Position numbers and translations under genes: made by a program. The notes under the pieces are model-generated. The model had not been told where the DNA came from. It worked only from the letters and a program-made list of their open reading frames with translations, and did not search any database. This document shows, in pieces, positions 32,965 through 46,590 of a DNA stretch of 64,000 bases (position 1 is the first letter of the stretch; every line of letters starts with the position of its first letter). Source of the stretch: Tupaia tana (taxonomy: Eukaryota; Chordata; Mammalia; Scandentia; Tupaiidae). The stretch covers positions 132,101,592 to 132,165,591 of the forward strand of contig JAKSZU010000006.1 in NCBI GenBank assembly GCA_026018925.1, given 5' to 3'.

Positions 32965-33568
32965 CAAGATAGCTCTCCCTATCTCTATTCCTTTCCTGCA
33001 ATGTGATTAGGGAGGAAACAGTCTGGACTATTTATCACTTACGCGCAGCTCTTCATTCACACTGAGAGTGCCTGAGCATCAACAAGAGCGGCACTGTTAC
33101 CCCGGCTGCTGCTGAGGTCTAGAGCTCCGCGTGATGTCAGTTTACGCCCATCAGCAGCTGGAAAGGCTTTGTCCTATTTCATTTCCAAGGTTACAAAGAA
33201 AGGTAACATTTATAATTTTAAGCACTGAAGTTATTAATATTGAATGGCTAATACACTAACAATTTCAGAAAGGGGAAATTTTTCCCCACCCCATGTGCAT
33301 AAACAATGAACAAATCTAGTATGCCAACTGTCAAATGGGAGTGAGGCAGAGGTGTTCCTGACCTTTCCCAAGCGTACACTTATGCTATTGTTCATGCTCA
33401 GTGTGGTTTTCTCTTCAGCATGATATGTGCTAATAAATCTTAGAGAACTTACTTTTGTAGTTGCTTTAAAAACCTTTCTTTTCTCTCTTTCTTTCATTCT
33501 TTCTTTGTGAAAACATAAGTCATCTGTATGTCTATGTGGCAGGTATAGCCTGAGGCAACTAATTTTCT
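32965..33568. other. SINE-free island around the candidate alternative exon
   Basis: 600 bp between dense SINE clusters. It contains the CpG-rich segment at 33043-33220; otherwise it is unassigned. Confidence 0.5.
33043..33220 (-). promoter_or_regulatory. Candidate internal promoter and alternative first exon of SOX5
   Basis: About 180 bp stands out from the AT-rich intron by GC content and at least seven CpGs, and it matches no repeat I recognise. On the SOX5 strand it reads, in order: ccagctgctgatgg, gggcGTAAACtgacatca (a forkhead-like core abutting a CRE-like TGACATCA), gcgg, cagcagcagccggggtaac (whose ggtaac resembles an RFX half-site), and finally gaagagctgcgc joined to GTAAGT, a strong donor (GT at 33042-33041). 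Spliced to the exon at 5948-6033, the short ATG frames in this segment stop early, so translation would begin at the Met at 5998. SOX5 is known to have a short isoform lacking the coiled coil. Assigning its first exon here is inference, and the 5' end is not defined. It could instead be a conserved enhancer. Confidence 0.35.
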
Positions 33569-33820
33569 TTTTTTAGAGAGATTTTTGCTGTAGGGGACAT
33601 GTGCTCACTGGAGAGACAGACAGAAAGCAAGAAGTCACCCCCCCCCCCCCCCGAGGGGGATGACCACCCCGCTATAATTCCTTATCCTCCATTCTTGTCT
33701 TGGGATTTGGGGCACACATGCTCATGCACCCGGCGTAGATTCAGGCTGGGTCCTGGACTCAAACTGTGGTCAGCCACGTGGGAGTCCAACATCTTAACCA
33801 TTATGCCACCTGCAAGCTCC
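33569..33820 (-). mobile_element. SINE-A, intermediate age, long C-run
   Basis: gctgtaggggacatgtgctc to ccattatgccacctgcaagc. The body hairpin holds about 14 C followed by gaggggg. Confidence 0.87.
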
Positions 33821-33859
33821 ATGATTTTTTCTTTCTTTCTTTCTTCCTTCCTTTCTTTC

Positions 33860-34107
33860 TTTTCTTTTTTTTTTTTTTTAAATTTTTGCCTTAGGATGTA
33901 TGTACTCACTAGACAGGGAAAGAGAGGACACAATCACTCCCTGAGAGGATGGCCATACTACAATCCTTCTCGATTCTCCTGCTATAATCTTGGGTATTCA
34001 TGTACATACACACAGCATGAATTTCAAGCCACTGGGTCTCGGACTGAAACCATGGTTGGCTATGTGGGAGTCCAGTGACATAACTGCTATATCATCTGCT
34101 GGCCCTC
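33860..34107 (-). mobile_element. SINE-A, intermediate age
   Basis: ttgccttaggatgtatgtac to tgctatatcatctgctggcc. A cttt/ccttt array precedes it. Flanks ctccatgatttttt and ctcctacgatttttt suggest a decayed TSD. Confidence 0.85.
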
Positions 34108-34154
34108 CTACGATTTTTTTTTAAATGTCTCTTTTTAAAAATATTTCAGTGTTG

Positions 34155-34332
34155 GGCCGGCAAGTGGCATGGTGGTTAAAGGCAGTGGATTCCACATGGC
34201 CAACCACAGTTCAAGTCTCAGACTTGGTGGCTTGCTTTCTCACTTCTTCTCTCTCTCTCTGTCTCTCTCTGGTCAAACTGAAAAATAATAATGATAATAA
34301 CAATAAATAAAGTTAAATAAAATAATTTTTTC
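34155..34332 (+). mobile_element. SINE-As (short form) with 18-bp TSD
   Basis: gggccggcaagtggcatggt head, then gcttgctttctcacttcttc and ctggtcaaactgaaaaataa. The TSD aaaaatatttcagtgttg is exact at 34137-34154 and 34333-34350, showing that the short form moved on its own. Confidence 0.95.
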
Positions 34333-34350
34333 AAAAATATTTCAGTGTTG

Positions 34351-34723
34351 ATGAAAATTAAAAATTTTTAAAAATCACTATACGCATGCATTTATAATGT
34401 GAAAAGTAATCCTTTAGGAAAGTAAAAATAAAACAAAAATGTATTTATGATTTAAAACTCAGAACTTAGTGTACCCATAGAATTTAAAATTCTAGTCTTA
34501 GAATCTAAATTATTCTTACAATTTAAATCTTTGTAATGAATTTAGTCCTTAATGATAATGGAACATTGTAAAGATTTCATATGGCTGGTTGATTTGATGA
34601 TCCACAAACTGATGACCCATAAGTAATATTAAATTAATAAACTAAGGTTCCAGAGTGAGAACACCATTTTAAAACATAGGCGACCCAAGTTAAGGGAAAG
34701 ATATACAAAAGCAGTATAAAAAT
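34351..34723. other. Unique AT-rich intron sequence
   Basis: Nothing is recognised. Confidence 0.5.
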
Positions 34724-34732
34724 AGCAAAGAT

Positions 34733-35003
34733 TGGGAACCAGCAGTTAGTGTAATGGCTATGTCGCTGGACTCCCACGTAGTTGACCGCAGTTCGCGTTC
34801 CGGACCCGGTGGCTCAAAACTCACGTCGGGCGCATGTGCGTGTGTGCCCAAGATCCCGAGAGGAGAATGGAGGAGAAGGGATTGTGGCGTGACCATCCCC
34901 TCTGGGGGATGATTTCTTGCTTTCTGTCTCTATGTCTCATTCTGTCTGTCTGGCGAGCACACGCGCCCTATAGCGAAAATCTCTCAAAAAAAAAAAAAAA
35001 AAA
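34733..35003 (+). mobile_element. SINE-A, young copy with short TSD
   Basis: ttagtgtaatgg and gttcgcgttccgg boxes, gcgagcacacgcgccctata end, A20 tail. The TSD agcaaagat is at 34724-34732 and 35004-35012. Confidence 0.93.
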
Positions 35004-35012
35004 AGCAAAGAT

Positions 35013-36805
<1,793 letters not shown>

Positions 36806-37045
36806 AATTTTTTTTTTTTCTAACTTGCTATTGTATAGGTATGCTCGACAGAAAGAGAGGAAAAGTGAGAAAGTACCCGAGGAGGGGATGGCCATACTGC
36901 AATCCTTCCCCTCCAGTCATCGTCTCAGGATTTGGGGCACCAAAGCATATATGCCTGGCATGTGTTCCAAGATGCCAGGTCCAACAGCACGGTGGGCCAT
37001 GCAGGATTCAGCCACCTTAACCACTGCACTGGTGTGCCCAGTCAG
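36806..37045 (-). mobile_element. SINE-A, old copy
   Basis: ttgctattgtataggtatgc to ccactgcactggtgtgccca. Confidence 0.78.
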
Positions 37046-37271
37046 TCTTTTATATGAATCAACTAATGCAAGGGTTAGCAAACTAGAATGAATTGAAATA
37101 TTACTCTATAAATTCTACCTGTTAAGACTAATTCTACCTTCTAAACGAAACTACCTAAATCTGTATCATATATGAACAGCTCTGCATTTGAGGATAACTG
37201 TTCGTGTTCACAACTATTGTTGACATTTAAAATTCTTAAATAGTACCCCTGGAGAAAACCTAAAACTTTCT

Positions 37272-37536
37272 ATTTTTTTTTTTTTTTAATTTACTTCAGG
37301 GTACATGCGCTTGCCAGGGAGAGAGAAAGAGAGTGAGAGAAGAGAGGGAAAGTGATCAAGCAACTCCCAAAGATGTTAACACCACAATCCTTTCTCCTCC
37401 CTTCTCCTCTCGGGATTTTGGGTAAACATGCACATGTGCCCAGCATGATTAATCCAGCTGCCAGGTCTGGGACTTGAACTGTAGCCAGCCATTTGGGAGT
37501 CCAATGTCTTAACCACCATGGCACCCACTGGCCCCA
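37272..37536 (-). mobile_element. SINE-A, old copy
   Basis: ttcagggtacatgcgcttgc to accatggcacccactggccc. The GA tract is expanded. Confidence 0.85.
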
Positions 37537-37572
37537 TTTATTGAGCTTCAATTATAGTGGATATGATAGTTG

Positions 37573-37588
37573 AAAGAAAGAGAGAGAC

Positions 37589-37626
<38 letters not shown>

Positions 37627-37736
37627 GGAAGGAAAGACGAGGGTAGAGAAAGGGAAGGAAGGAAGGAAGGAAGGAAGGAAGGAAGGAAGGAAGGAAGGAA
37701 GGAAGGAAGGAAGGAAGGAAGGAAGGAAGGAAGGAT
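37573..37736. repeat. (GA)n followed by a (GGAA)20 microsatellite
   Basis: The GA-rich start grades into 20 perfect GGAA units at 37653-37732. Confidence 0.95.
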
Positions 37737-38604
37737 TAATTTAGTCAGTAATCCTAAGGGCACCTTGAAATTATCTCTCGGATCTGTTTTCCCACTAGCA
37801 TTACAAATTCCTAGGGCTCTTACAGTTCTTATTATTTCTTATTTTAAAAGTCCATCTTCAGTGTCTCCTTTATTTCACTTTCACAGCAAACCTCTAAGCT
37901 ATTTCTGCGATTTTGATTGGTGAAAGGGAGGGAGTAATGATGCAGCGTGGGACTATAAGAATGAGAGATCTGTTTTCAGCCACAATTCCAGACTGGAGAG
38001 CATCTCTTTTGCCAAAAATATTTTAAACCTCTCTTTGCCATCACAGGGAAACTACAAAAGGAATGACAAAAATCAGAGAAACAAAAAGTGTCTTGAAGTT
38101 AGGGCTGAAGATGTGAACCAATACAGCCAACTTTTATGAAGCATATTGAAATTTTAAAAACCTTTATGGAGAAACCAGCTGATTAAAGACTCAAAGATTA
38201 GAGACTACATACTGAGCAAATACGTGGGACGAGGTGGCCTAAAACCTGAGGCAGCTCTCCCAAAGCCAAACGGCAGAGGGGCTAGTTCACCATGAAGCAG
38301 AGGGTGAAGTGATGTCAGAATGACAACCAAAAAAGCAAACAATAAAACGGTCACTGGTTAAGGGTTAGCACCAGCTACTATACAGTCTTCATACTTCATT
38401 ATAAGTAATTATACTTTATATGGCACATCTCCTTCTAAGATGCCATTGGTTATAAGATGTACCACAAATTTAATAAGAATATTTTGGAGTGAAGAAGAAA
38501 AGGACCCTCAAGTTAAACATATACAAGATTTACAAAAGGCATTCAAACTTCAAATGCACTGAAATTTGAAAGAAATTATTTCTAGAAGATTGTTTCCTAG
38601 ATCA
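37737..38604. other. Unique intron sequence
   Basis: No gene or recognised repeat. Confidence 0.5.
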
Positions 38605-38940
38605 ATGAAACCGGAATCTCCAGATTTTAAAGCTTGTCTCGGGCCAGCCTGTGGCATGGTGGCTGAGGTAGCTCGATCCCACAGCACAGATTAAGTCCTG
38701 GACCTGATAGCTTGAAAAACATGCCTACTGTGTGTGTGCTTGCTAAAAATCTCCAAAGGAGAGATTGGAATGGAGAACAGGAAACTGCAGCCTGACTGTT
38801 CCCCTCGGGGCATGCTTTCTCACTTTCCCTCTCTCTGACCAGCACATGTGCCCTCTGGCAAAATCAAAACAAACCAACAAACAAACAAACAGTCCTCAGG
38901 TGATTCTGATGTGCATCCAGGTTTGAAAAATAAGATTTTA
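38605..38940 (+). mobile_element. MER5-type hAT MITE split by a SINE
   Basis: gaatctccagattttaaagc before the SINE and caggtgattctgatgtgcat then aggtttgaaaaat after it follow the MER5 order. Confidence 0.5.
38641..38892 (+). mobile_element. SINE-A, old copy inside a MER5-type element
   Basis: gggccagcctgtggcatggt head, gcacatgtgccctctggcaa end, (caaa)n tail. Confidence 0.85.
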
Positions 38941-39815
38941 ATGAATGCTTTTAGTCAGCAAATCGTTTTGCCTTTTACAAAGCACCTGCACATCTATAAG
39001 TAGTAAGAAGAGAGATTCTTTCAGACTTTTATCATAAATGTTCTGGTGCTTACAAAGATAAAATTAGATTTTAAGCTAAGTTCCTCATAAAAATTCCTCT
39101 CATATTTATATTTTATGTGATTCTCTTTTAAATTTTTTTCTGATAGTTTGCTTTGGACAGTTATGACCAAAATCGTCTGCACGGTATTCAAGATTCTTCA
39201 CAATCTACCCCCCCATCCACCTTTCCAAATATTTCTGCTGCCCTCATTCACATATTCTGTACTCTCATCGTGTGGTTCACAAAGAGTTCCCTGGATACTG
39301 GGTGTTCTTCCACACTTGAAAGTGTTTAATAGTATTTTCTTGTGATTTCCCCTTTCCTTTTCTTCCTGCAAAACTCTGCTCATTCTTCAAAGACTTTTGA
39401 GACTCACATAATGTCTTTGCCTGTGAAACACTTCTTTCTTATGGTGCCAACTTTAGGGCAGAAAGAAGTGTTATTTCTTTCAATTTAATAAAGCCAATAC
39501 AATAGATACTGTATTGAATAATAGTGTGTTATACAATGTTGAGTATTCTCTATTGCCTACGAGCTTATTTAGAAAAAGGGCTGTAACCTACTTCTCATTG
39601 TACTGTCAGATCTGAGCAGCTAAAACTATTATATAAGGCAACAATTCATTAAAAGAAGAGAAACCAAATTAATCATATAGTCCTATCAACCTCATTACAT
39701 TTTTATATACCAGCTCCAAGTATACACCAAAGGTCTGCAGAAAACTAAGTTATGTACTGACTAGGAAGGAATCCAATTTCACCAGAGAATACTAGGATAC
39801 CAGGATAAAGTAATG
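38941..39815. other. Intron sequence with an L2-like segment
   Basis: About 39180-39430 (ttcaagattcttcacaatct, later tcattcttcaaagactttt) resembles sense L2. The rest is unassigned. Confidence 0.4.
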
Positions 39816-39829
39816 GTTGCTTTGTGTTT

Positions 39830-39854
39830 TTCTTTCCTTCTCTTTCTTTCTTCC

Positions 39855-39890
<36 letters not shown>

Positions 39891-40044
39891 ACTTTTTAAA
39901 ATTTGACCAGAGAGGGACAGAATGAGAGAGAGACAGAGAGAGAGAGAAGGAAAGTGAGAGAGTAAGCCGCCAGGTCCAGGACTTGAACCACAGTCAGCCA
40001 TGTGGGAGGCCAGAGTCTTTAACCAACACACCACCTGCCAGCCC
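39830..40044 (-). mobile_element. SINE-As (short form)
   Basis: The CT-expanded tail side, then aatttgaccagagagggaca and ccgccaggtccaggacttga. It ends accacctgccagccct. The tgctttgtg flanks are a probable TSD. Confidence 0.88.
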
Positions 40045-40203
40045 TGCTTTGTGCTCTTCTTAAGTCCCATGGCTAACTTATCATATATATTTTGGTATAT
40101 CCCTGATTTTTAGAATGATCCATACATGAAGAAATATAAAAGAGACCAAAATATCAGAAATGTTAGCACTTCTGTTGTATCACATTCTAGGCTCCTATTA
40201 TTT

Positions 40204-40259
40204 TATTTTAATTTATTTTTTAGGTTTCTGCTATAGGGCACATATAGTCTCTGGAGAAT

Positions 40260-40307
<48 letters not shown>

Positions 40308-40469
40308 AAATCACATCCTGGTGGGGATGGTTATGCTACAATCCCTTCTTCTTCATTCTCCTTTTGAGATTCTGGGCATGCACACACAGGCGCTTGGCAT
40401 GATTTTCAGGTGGAGCCAGCCATGTGGAATCCAGGACTTTAACCACCAGGCTAGCCTCCCTGCTGGCCC
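40204..40469 (-). mobile_element. SINE-A, intermediate age with expanded (GA)n
   Basis: ctgctatagggcacatatag to ctagcctccctgctggcccc. A GA run at about 40261-40304 replaces the normal segment. Confidence 0.85.
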
Positions 40470-40588
40470 CATGTTATTTTATTATAGCTTTGTACTATGT
40501 TCTGGTAATAAGTAAGGTTAGTATTCAATCTTACCATTTTCGTCTGCAAGTATTGCCTAGATATTTTTTTTTAATATTTACTTTTCCA

Positions 40589-40839
40589 GGACCAGCAGTT
40601 GGCATAATGAGTATGTTGCTGGACTCCCATGTAGTAGACTGTGGTTCAAGTCCTGAATTAGGTTGTTTGGCACACGCCAAGTGTGTGTGCGTGCGTGCCC
40701 AAGATCCCAAGAGGAGAATGGAGAAGAAGGGACTGCGGCGTGGCCATCCCCCTGGGGCATGATTTCTCACTTTCTGTCTCTCTGTCTCTCTCTGCCTTTC
40801 TGGCAAGTGCATGCACCCTATAGCAAAAACCTCTCCAAA
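40589..40839 (+). mobile_element. SINE-A, young to intermediate with TSD
   Basis: ggaccagcagttggcataat head, gtgcatgcaccctatagcaa end. The flanks atttacttttcca and atttactgttcca differ by one base. Confidence 0.9.
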
Positions 40840-41004
40840 AATTTACTGTTCCACATTAATTTTAGAACATGAAATTTCTATTTGAATTTATTAATCTGAT
40901 ACCTTGATGGCCAATGCCAGGTTATGTCTTTTTATTAAAGTATTTATTTGCTTCCGGTTATTCTTGCTGTTCTCTTGGTAATTTTATTTTTAAGACTTTT
41001 AAAA

Positions 41005-41179
41005 AAAGAATTATTTCCTTTATTTTATTTATCATTATTGTTATTTTTAATCTGACCAGAGTGAGACACACAGATAGAAAGAGAGAAAATGAGAAAGCAA
41101 GCCTCCAGGTCTGGGATTCAAACCTTGGTCAACCATGTGGGAGTCCAGTGCCCCTAACCACCACAACACCTGCCAGCCC
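41005..41179 (-). mobile_element. SINE-As (short form) with TSD
   Basis: taatctgaccagagtgagac to acaacacctgccagcc. The flanks tttaagacttttaaaa and tttaagactttttaaaa differ by one T. Confidence 0.9.
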
Positions 41180-41196
41180 TTTAAGACTTTTTAAAA

Positions 41197-41529
41197 TCAC
41201 TTTTATTGTCATTACATAGGTAATGTTTTCTGGATTATATTCTTTGACTGTTCTTTGTGTATACAGCACATTTTTACATGGCAGTTTTATACAGATAATT
41301 TATACTTTAATAGTTTGTAATATTTTTCATATAAAGTTTTCAGTAATTTAAGGAACAAATTGCAATAAATTCTGGGACTTAATTAAATTTGTAATTACAA
41401 ACTTTTGTCTTACTATGGATTAAGTTACTGAAAGGCTTTTTGTTTTAGTATTGCAATTTGTTTTAGTGTGTAAATTTTTCAAGATCCATGTATAAGGGGT
41501 AAAACTGACTGTTTTTGTTTGTTTTGTTT
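41197..41529. other. Unique AT-rich intron sequence
   Basis: Nothing is recognised. Confidence 0.5.
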
Positions 41530-41747
41530 TGTTTTTAATATCAGTTGTCATAGAGAGAAAGCAAACACTTCCTAATAGAGCAGAGTCACACCATGATTCA
41601 TTTTTTGTACATCTCTATCCCTTCAGGGTCCTGGTCATGTGCTCATGCACTGGGTGCTTTTCAAGCTGCCAGTCCAGTATTCGAACCGCAGTAAGCCATG
41701 TGGGATCCACTTCCTGTGCACAGTCAACTGTGCTCGAGGGCTGGACC
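41530..41747 (-). mobile_element. SINE-A, old copy
   Basis: tagagagaaagcaaacactt to gtgctcgagggctggac. Confidence 0.72.
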
Positions 41748-42969
41748 AAGAACAACACAAACTTTTCAAGTTGATAAAGACCATAGAGAATATCTGAGTC
41801 AATGCCATAATTATGCTATTAAGAAAATAAAACCTATTCTGATTAAATAAATTGTTCAAGATCCCCAGTTTAAGTGCAAGTACAGTTAACCTTGGAACAC
41901 TTCCCAGCTCTTAACTGAACACTCTCTCCCTGAAATAGTGAGAAACGTGGAGGAAAAGGGACCAAAGGAACTAAAAGAACTTCCAGGAGTAAGGGAGAAA
42001 CTAAGATGCAGAATAAACCTAATTACATAGTCCCAATAATGGTTTTTCTTTAGAATATCATAGAAAGGATTGTAAACTACTATAATATTAATATTTGAAA
42101 TAAAGTAAATAATACAAATTAAATATAACCCATGTACACAAGTAAAAATGAATCTCAAAATTCAATTGATTCTTATTTTTTGGTGAATTTTATATTTGTA
42201 AATTTGCCTATGTGCTAAAATGTATTCATACTCTGAAATCAGTACTGACCATACTTTCATACAGACACACGGGTCAGTGGAAACTCTTGTTGGTATTAGC
42301 TATTTGAGATGCCCCCAGGCACAGTATTAAAGTGTTGCCTAGTGTTCCTATGTGCAAGAAAGTTGTGATAGGCTTTATAAAAAAAATAAATAAATGAAAA
42401 AAAAAGTAATTTTGAGTATGCTTCAGTTAGGAGTGAGGTAAGGTGTTGCTGAGTATGAGTTCATTATTAATAAATCAATAAGAAATATGAGACAAAGCTT
42501 CTTTAAATAGAAATATACACAAAACAAGGTTACGCAATGATCAGTTGATGAGAATATTGTGACTAGCTGCTCACAGGAACTTAACTATACTTCCCCTAGG
42601 AGCAACTATTCAGTATTCACGAATTCAGTGTTCATGGCAACTTACAGAATGTAACTACAGATGGTATCCCACTTATAAAGGTTCAACTTACTCCTTTCTG
42701 ACTTTATAATGGTGAAAAGGGGTAAACAGTCATGAGAAATTATATTCCCAGGCTAGCCATACACTATAGTGTTCACCTGAGATGCTGGGCAGTGACAGTG
42801 AGCCATAGCTCCACCAGTCATACAGTCATCGGGCAAAAACCAACATTCCGCAGTGTTGACAGGTGACTCTGCCCACCTGGAGGCTCACACACACATTAAG
42901 GAAGGCTAGGTTAAGCACTGCTGTTCCATACACTGCCGTTCCTACCCCTATCATTAGCATAGGAGTACT
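41748..42969. other. Unique intron sequence
   Basis: 1.2 kb without a gene or recognised repeat. Confidence 0.5.
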
Positions 42970-43215
42970 GGGGCCAGCAGGTGGCATAATGTAGACCCCC
43001 ATATGAATGATCATGGTTAAAGTCCTGGACCTGACAGCTGAAAAATCATGCCGGCATGAGTGTGTGCATGCCCAAAATCTTAGGAGAATGGAGGAAAAGG
43101 AATCACAGCATGGCCATACCCCCACGGGGTAATTTCTCACTTTCCCTCTCTCTGTCTCTCTCCGGTGAGCACACATGCCCTATGACAAAAACTTTAAAAA
43201 AAAGAAAAACAAAAA
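42970..43215 (+). mobile_element. SINE-A, old copy with head deletion
   Basis: ggggccagcaggtggcataa leads straight to tgtagacccccatatg. About 15 nt of the head are missing. End gcacacatgccctatgacaa. Confidence 0.85.
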
Positions 43216-43704
43216 GAGGAGTCTCTGTAGTGCAAATAATGAGCACTAACTATTATTACTACACCTTAACTAATTTTCAGCTTAATTTCATAGCTACTGA
43301 AAGTGCTGAAACTTAGCTGACATTTAGGAAAAAAAGGAGACGTAAAAAATACTTTTTTTGGGCAAATTATTGGGTATAGGATTAGTAATTCATTCTATAT
43401 ATTTGATAGTTTTGAATATTTCCAAATCCTCATCGCTATTAACTTTATTTCTTTTCTTTCACTTAATGCATAAAATTTCATTTAAATTTTTAATTAATTT
43501 CTGAAACGTGTGACATTTATAATTATCTTTCAATAAAATATGTTGTCACAAAATTTTGATATTTTTAAAATATGGGACATGTTATCCACAAGTTATTCAA
43601 TAAATTTAATAAGGTATTTCATATTATTTTAAACCCCAAAATGAAATATATATTAATGCTCTTTAAACTTCTACTCCATGATACTGCATACAGCTTTCTT
43701 GCCT
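43216..43704. other. Unique AT-rich intron sequence
   Basis: Nothing is recognised. Confidence 0.5.
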
Positions 43705-43869
43705 TATTTTATTTTATTTATTTGTTATTATTTTACAATTTGATGAGAGAGTAACAGAGACAGACAGAAAGAATAGAGAGAAAGAAAGCAAGCTGCCAGA
43801 TTTGGGATTTGAACTGTGGTCAGCCATGTGGGAGTCCAACACCTTAACCACCTCACCACCTGCCAGCCC
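43705..43869 (-). mobile_element. SINE-As (short form)
   Basis: acaatttgatgagagagtaa to caccacctgccagcccc. Confidence 0.85.
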
Positions 43870-44039
43870 CTGTATATAGTTTTTTCCTGTAAAATTTTAT
43901 TAATCAAATATAAATCAACAATATCATCACATTTACAAAAAAAAGTATACCTATCAATTATTCAAAGATAAATATTTTGTGTTTTATGTAAACATGCTTC
44001 CTGAAATTAATACATTAAGTGGAGGTTTACCATTAATCT

Positions 44040-46200
44040 GGCTTCCAGTTATATGGATCTATTCATTAGTTTATTCATTCAATCAATATTCACTAGGCAG
44101 AATCTCTGGTAACTAGAGATTAAAAGTTGAATTCACATACTTGCTTGGTCTCTAGGAGCTCTGAGTCTGGTGAGGTAAATGGATGGATATATACAATATA
44201 GTCCCATAATTCAACAATAGAGATTTGTACAGGATGCTATGGAAGACAGAAGAGAAACAGCTAACACAGCCAGGAGAGGTCAATAAAAGCCTTACGGAGG
44301 TAAGTGCAGCAAGTATAAGGTCTGAATGGATACACAGGAGGTAGCCAGGCAAAAGGATAGATGGATGAGGAAAGAATTCTAAGTGGATGGGAAAAAATGA
44401 GGAAAGGAACAGGAAGAAGAGAAAACATCATGTGAAAGGTATACTACCAGCATTCTGGAATAGCAAAAAAAGCAAGAGGGTACCAGTGGGGTCTGCCTGA
44501 ATCTGTACATCAAGGTAAGAAACTTGAGCTTTCCCTTGTATGTTGTAGAGAATCACCGAGTGGCTTAGGCAGAATAAAGTCTCTGATGAGTTCATGGGAA
44601 GAGATTTGAACACCCCAACAGAGAGACCTGGTAGGAGGCTAATATAGCAGAACTAGGAAATATTATGAGAGCTTGATTAGTAGTAGTAAGATTATAGCTA
44701 AGGGAGAAAAATGAAAAAAAGGAGACATAAAAAAGGTCTCATGAAAAACCTTCTCATGAAGGTTATATGGGAGTAGTGAGTGAAAACAAAAACAAAAACA
44801 AGAAATGCTTGGGAAAAAAATAGCAGAACTCAGAGTTAAAGAAAATGAAAGAATCAAAGATAACATTTAGTTATGTTATTCTATTTATAGTGGTATCAAA
44901 CTAAACTAAAAACATACTGTAGGGACTCATGATATCAATACTTTTGATGGAAAGATGATGAATACAGTGTTGGACATGGTATGTTTGCGGGTCTAAACAT
45001 TGTATCTGTGGAAATATCTGTCTAGCATATGGACACTCTAATCTGAAGTGGAGGGAGATCTTTTGAGGTTATGGTGTAGGAGGCATTTGCTAAGAATGAA
45101 CTACATAACCTAGGGAGAATCTGAAGGATAAAAAAGAACAGCTTAAAATCATCTGGGCTGTAACAATTCAACTCATAGAGGGAGGGGAGCCAATGAGCAG
45201 AGAGGTAACTTAAGAATCAAGAAAACCATGAGTGCGCAGTGTCACAAAATCTAAGGGAATTTCAAGATTGAGGAAGTGGACTAAAAGTATCAATAACAAC
45301 AACAAAAATGTAGCAGAACGAGTCTATTTAGGGACCAAAAGCAATGTCTCTTGAAATTGTTAATTAGAAGACGAATTAATAATATTAAAACAGAGAGTAG
45401 AAACCATAGTGCAAAAGGTTGAGGACTAAATGGCAGGGAAAAAGAACGAGATGTGTGAAGAGGTGAGTAGAGACATCTGATAGCAGCTGCAGAGGGGTGC
45501 AGGTAAAGGAGAGGGAGCAGAATTTTGAGCATATTTATTGACTAAAAGGAACAAATAGAAATTGAGAGTTATAAATGAAGGAAAAAGAAAAAAAACTAAC
45601 TGGTGGACCAAAATTTTGGAGAAGGCTGGAAGGTAAGGCGAAGGTGGAGAGAATGGTTTTGAATGGGAATGGCAACTCACCCTCTGGGCCCTGAGGAATA
45701 GAGCTATATTGATGGACAGAGGCAGCTGGGCTGTACACACTGGGGAGTGGGAAGGTGAGGAAAATTGGACCTGAAGGAAAAAAAATTTCTTAATGATGAA
45801 GGAAAGACCATATTCTGAAAATAAGAGAGAAGTTAGTCAGAGAAAGGTAAGAAAGTTTTGGATGATCAATGTGGAAAATGAAAAAGAAAGCAAACCATGG
45901 ACAATTAAAAAGAATGATAGAAAATCTAAGACTTTAGGTGAGACACGTGAATTACAGCGCTGCCAGACTTCCCTTGTCTGTGATTTTTCTTTAAAGGTGC
46001 CTAGTCACTGTGATAGATCAGAGAAGGTAAATTCCAGCACTCAGGCTGGAGAAACAGGAGGCTAGGGGGATTTCTGCAAGGCTTGGTTATAAGAAAACCA
46101 AAATGACTTTTGATCAACAGTACAATTTAGGCTTTAGAATAGGAAGAGAAGCTTGGAAGGCATTACAGGACTAAAAACACAGGAATCAGGGACTCCATGA
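44040..46200 (-). mobile_element. L2-like 3' relic and associated mammal-wide repeat, decayed
   Basis: ttattcattcaatcaatatt and ctctaggagctctgagtctg mark an antisense L2 end. Farther right, ccatgagtgcgcagtgtcac and gaggaagtggactaaaagta fit the same ancient repeat seen at 8570-9790. Purine-rich, with no functional frame. Boundaries approximate. Confidence 0.4.
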
Positions 46201-46293
46201 TCTCATGAAGGTTATATGGGAGTAGTAAGTTTGTGCAAGAGCTCAAACAGCAGTGAAGTTATGGTAGGAGATTTGTTAAAACGACATACACTG

Positions 46294-46581
46294 GGACCAG
46301 CAGTCAGCATAATGGCTATGTCACTGGACTCCCTTGTAGTCGACTGCCGTTCAAGTGCCGGATCCGGTGGCTTAAACTCACACTGGGCGCATGTCCATGC
46401 GTGCCCAAGATCCCAAGAGGAGAATGGAGGAGAAGGGATTGCGGTGGTGGCCATCCCCCCTGGGGGGTGATTTCTCGCTTTCTATCTCTCTGTCTCTCTC
46501 TGTCTGTCTGGCGAGCGCAGACGCCCTACGACAAAAATCTCTCCAAAAAGAAAAAAAAAGGAAAAAAAAAAAAAAAAACTG
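46294..46581 (+). mobile_element. SINE-A, young copy with short TSD
   Basis: ggaccagcagtcagcataat head, gcgagcgcagacgccctacg end. The TSD catacactg is at 46285-46293 and 46582-46590. Confidence 0.93.
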
Positions 46582-46590
46582 CATACACTG

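Noticed and set aside
33599-34078. 159-codon open frame
   Set aside because: It reads through two antisense SINEs and a pyrimidine array; encoded Ser/Phe runs are simple-repeat artefacts.
45426-45740. 104-codon minus-strand frame rich in Ser, Pro and Phe
   Set aside because: It lies in an ancient L2-associated repeat; composition reflects a purine-rich plus strand.
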